Positions 4,676 through 5,704 of a DNA stretch of 5,704 bases are shown here, piece by piece. The stretch is from Planctomycetota bacterium. GTDB lineage: Bacteria; Planctomycetota; GCA-002687715; DRQF01. Under the pieces are notes generated by a model. That model saw nothing but the letters and a program-made list of their open reading frames with translations. It did not search any database and was not told where the DNA came from. Position 1 is the stretch's first letter. Each line of letters begins with the position of its first letter. The stretch covers positions 1 to 5,704 of the forward strand of contig JAJRYU010000571.1 in the NCBI GenBank assembly GCA_024275615.1, given 5' to 3'. A program made the position numbers and the translations under genes.

Positions 4676-5704
4676 CTACTTCCCAACCGCAGCTTCATAA
4701 CGACTTACAATCGTCTGAACGCTGGGCTCCATTTTCTGAATGAATGGTTTCGGCATCACACCCATGAGAATGATCATGAGCACTAACGGCAACAAGATGG
4801 CAATCTCCCTGGCGTCGATGTCTGTTAGTTGATTGTTGGCGTCGACCGTAATCTTACCAAAGAAGATTTTGCGCACTGTGGCCAACATGTACCAAGCACC
4901 AAAGACAACACCCGTCACCGCGACAAAGGCGGTAAATGGACTCGCTTGGAAGGTGCCAAAGAAGATCAGAAACTCACCAACAAAGCCGTTCAGGCCTGGC
5001 ATGCCGATTGAGCCCAAGGTGATGACAATGAACAAAGTGGCGTAAATGGGCATCTTCTTCGCGATGCCTCCAAACTCAGAAAACTCACGGGTATGGCGAC
5101 GTTCGTAGATCATGCCGATCAACAAGAAAAGTCCACCTGTGGTCAGTCCATGGGCTAACATTTGGAAGACCGCCCCACGGACTCCATCCATGTTCAATGC
5201 GAAAATCCCCAGGACAACCAAACCCATGTGGCTCACACTGGAGTAGGCGATGAGCCGCTTGACGTCTGTTTGAACTAGAGCCACTAACGCGGCGTAGACA
5301 ATGCCAAAGGCCGCCAAGAAGTAGATCGTTGGTGTTGCCTGTTGGACCGCGAGAGGAAAAAGAGGGATCGCGAATCTTAGGAATCCGTAACCACCCATCT
5401 TCAGCAAGACACCTGCCAACACAACAGAACCGGGTGTTGGTGCCTCAGTGTGGGCGTCGGGAAGCCAAGTGTGGAAAGGAAACATGGGCACTTTGACAGC
5501 AAAGCTGAGTCCAAAGGCCAGAAAACAGAGCCACTGTTCTTTTATTGACAAGGTCAAATGGCTCAAGGCATCCAGTGAATAAGAAAGTTCGATAGTCGCG
5601 TCTGCGGCTGCCTGACTCTTCAATTTGAAGAACAAGTAGAGCACAGCCAAGAGCATGGGCAAGGAGCCAAATAGGGTGTAGATGAAGAACTTCATCGCCG
5701 CGTA
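4676..5704 (-). CDS. nuoM: NADH-quinone oxidoreductase subunit M (partial, 5' end outside window)
   Basis: This is the C-terminal two-thirds of NuoM, the middle antiporter-like proton-pumping subunit of complex I. The frame stays open to the right edge: three more codons (Tyr-Ala-Ala) precede the internal Met at 5693-5695, matching the family pattern YAAxKFFxYTLxGS, so that Met is not the start. Numbering from it, the key residues are K68 (VKVPMFPFHTWLPDAH), K99 (LLKMGGYG), K146 (DVKRLIAYSSVSHMG) and E241 (NGFVGEFLIFFGTF). Their spacing equals that of K234, K265 and E407 in E. coli NuoM, implying that about 163 residues lie beyond the window. The first-half glutamate of helix 5 is therefore not visible. 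The gene ends with TAG two bases before nuoN. Confidence 0.96.
   Translation of the reverse strand, partial: YAAMKFFIYTLFGSLPMLLAVLYLFFKLKSQAAADATIELSYSLDALSHLTLSIKEQWLCFLAFGLSFAVKVPMFPFHTWLPDAHTEAPTPGSVVLAGVLLKMGGYGFLRFAIPLFPLAVQQATPTIYFLAAFGIVYAALVALVQTDVKRLIAYSSVSHMGLVVLGIFALNMDGVRGAVFQMLAHGLTTGGLFLLIGMIYERRHTREFSEFGGIAKKMPIYATLFIVITLGSIGMPGLNGFVGEFLIFFGTFQASPFTAFVAVTGVVFGAWYMLATVRKIFFGKITVDANNQLTDIDAREIAILLPLVLMIILMGVMPKPFIQKMEPSVQTIVSRYEAAVGK

Overview
The window holds two unrelated blocks. Positions 1-2337 are an almost complete IS66-family insertion sequence, with tnpA, tnpB and tnpC on the + strand. Positions 2628-5704 are the 3' end of a respiratory complex I (nuo) operon on the - strand: nuoM, nuoN and a DUF4149 membrane protein gene. 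Between them lies the 3' stump of a sulfotransferase-like gene whose 5' part is cut off by the insertion sequence. A proton-pumping NADH dehydrogenase points to a respiring bacterium, but nothing here fixes the phylum. By eye, base composition is near 50% GC in both blocks and shows no sharp compositional break.

IS66 block. A left terminal repeat at the window edge (1-20) matches the inverted copy at 2318-2337. tnpA (79-387) has a strong Shine-Dalgarno, tnpB (381-752) overlaps it by 7 nt, and tnpC starts at the tnpB stop codon. TnpC keeps the DDE residues D241, D296 and E434, but its reading frame breaks at about 2089. The conserved C-terminal segment continues in the -1 frame to a TAA at 2275-2277. 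As written, the transposase therefore ends in about 49 unrelated residues.

Junction. The outer end of the right inverted repeat is directly followed, at 2338, by sulfotransferase-like coding sequence (about 91 residues, stop at 2611-2613). This is a clear gene disruption. The other half of the target gene and the left copy of any target duplication lie outside the window.

nuo block. nuoM (5' end beyond the right edge), nuoN and the DUF4149 gene are closely spaced (2 nt and 15 nt) and look co-transcribed. NuoM and NuoN are antiporter-like proton-pumping subunits and keep the key lysines and glutamates that can be seen. The operon ends 14 nt from, and convergent with, the sulfotransferase stump.

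The least expected signal is a series of perfect or near-perfect inverted repeats in the IS66 mRNA. One hides the tnpA Shine-Dalgarno, one is a GC-rich stem plus T-run at the end of tnpB, and one is a 12-bp hairpin right after the tnpC start. There are also two tandem 9-bp hairpins and a 12-nt palindrome inside tnpC, and a 7-bp GC stem just past the frame break. Their placement suggests RNA-level limits on transposase output, but this is inference. No unknown multi-gene system is visible.
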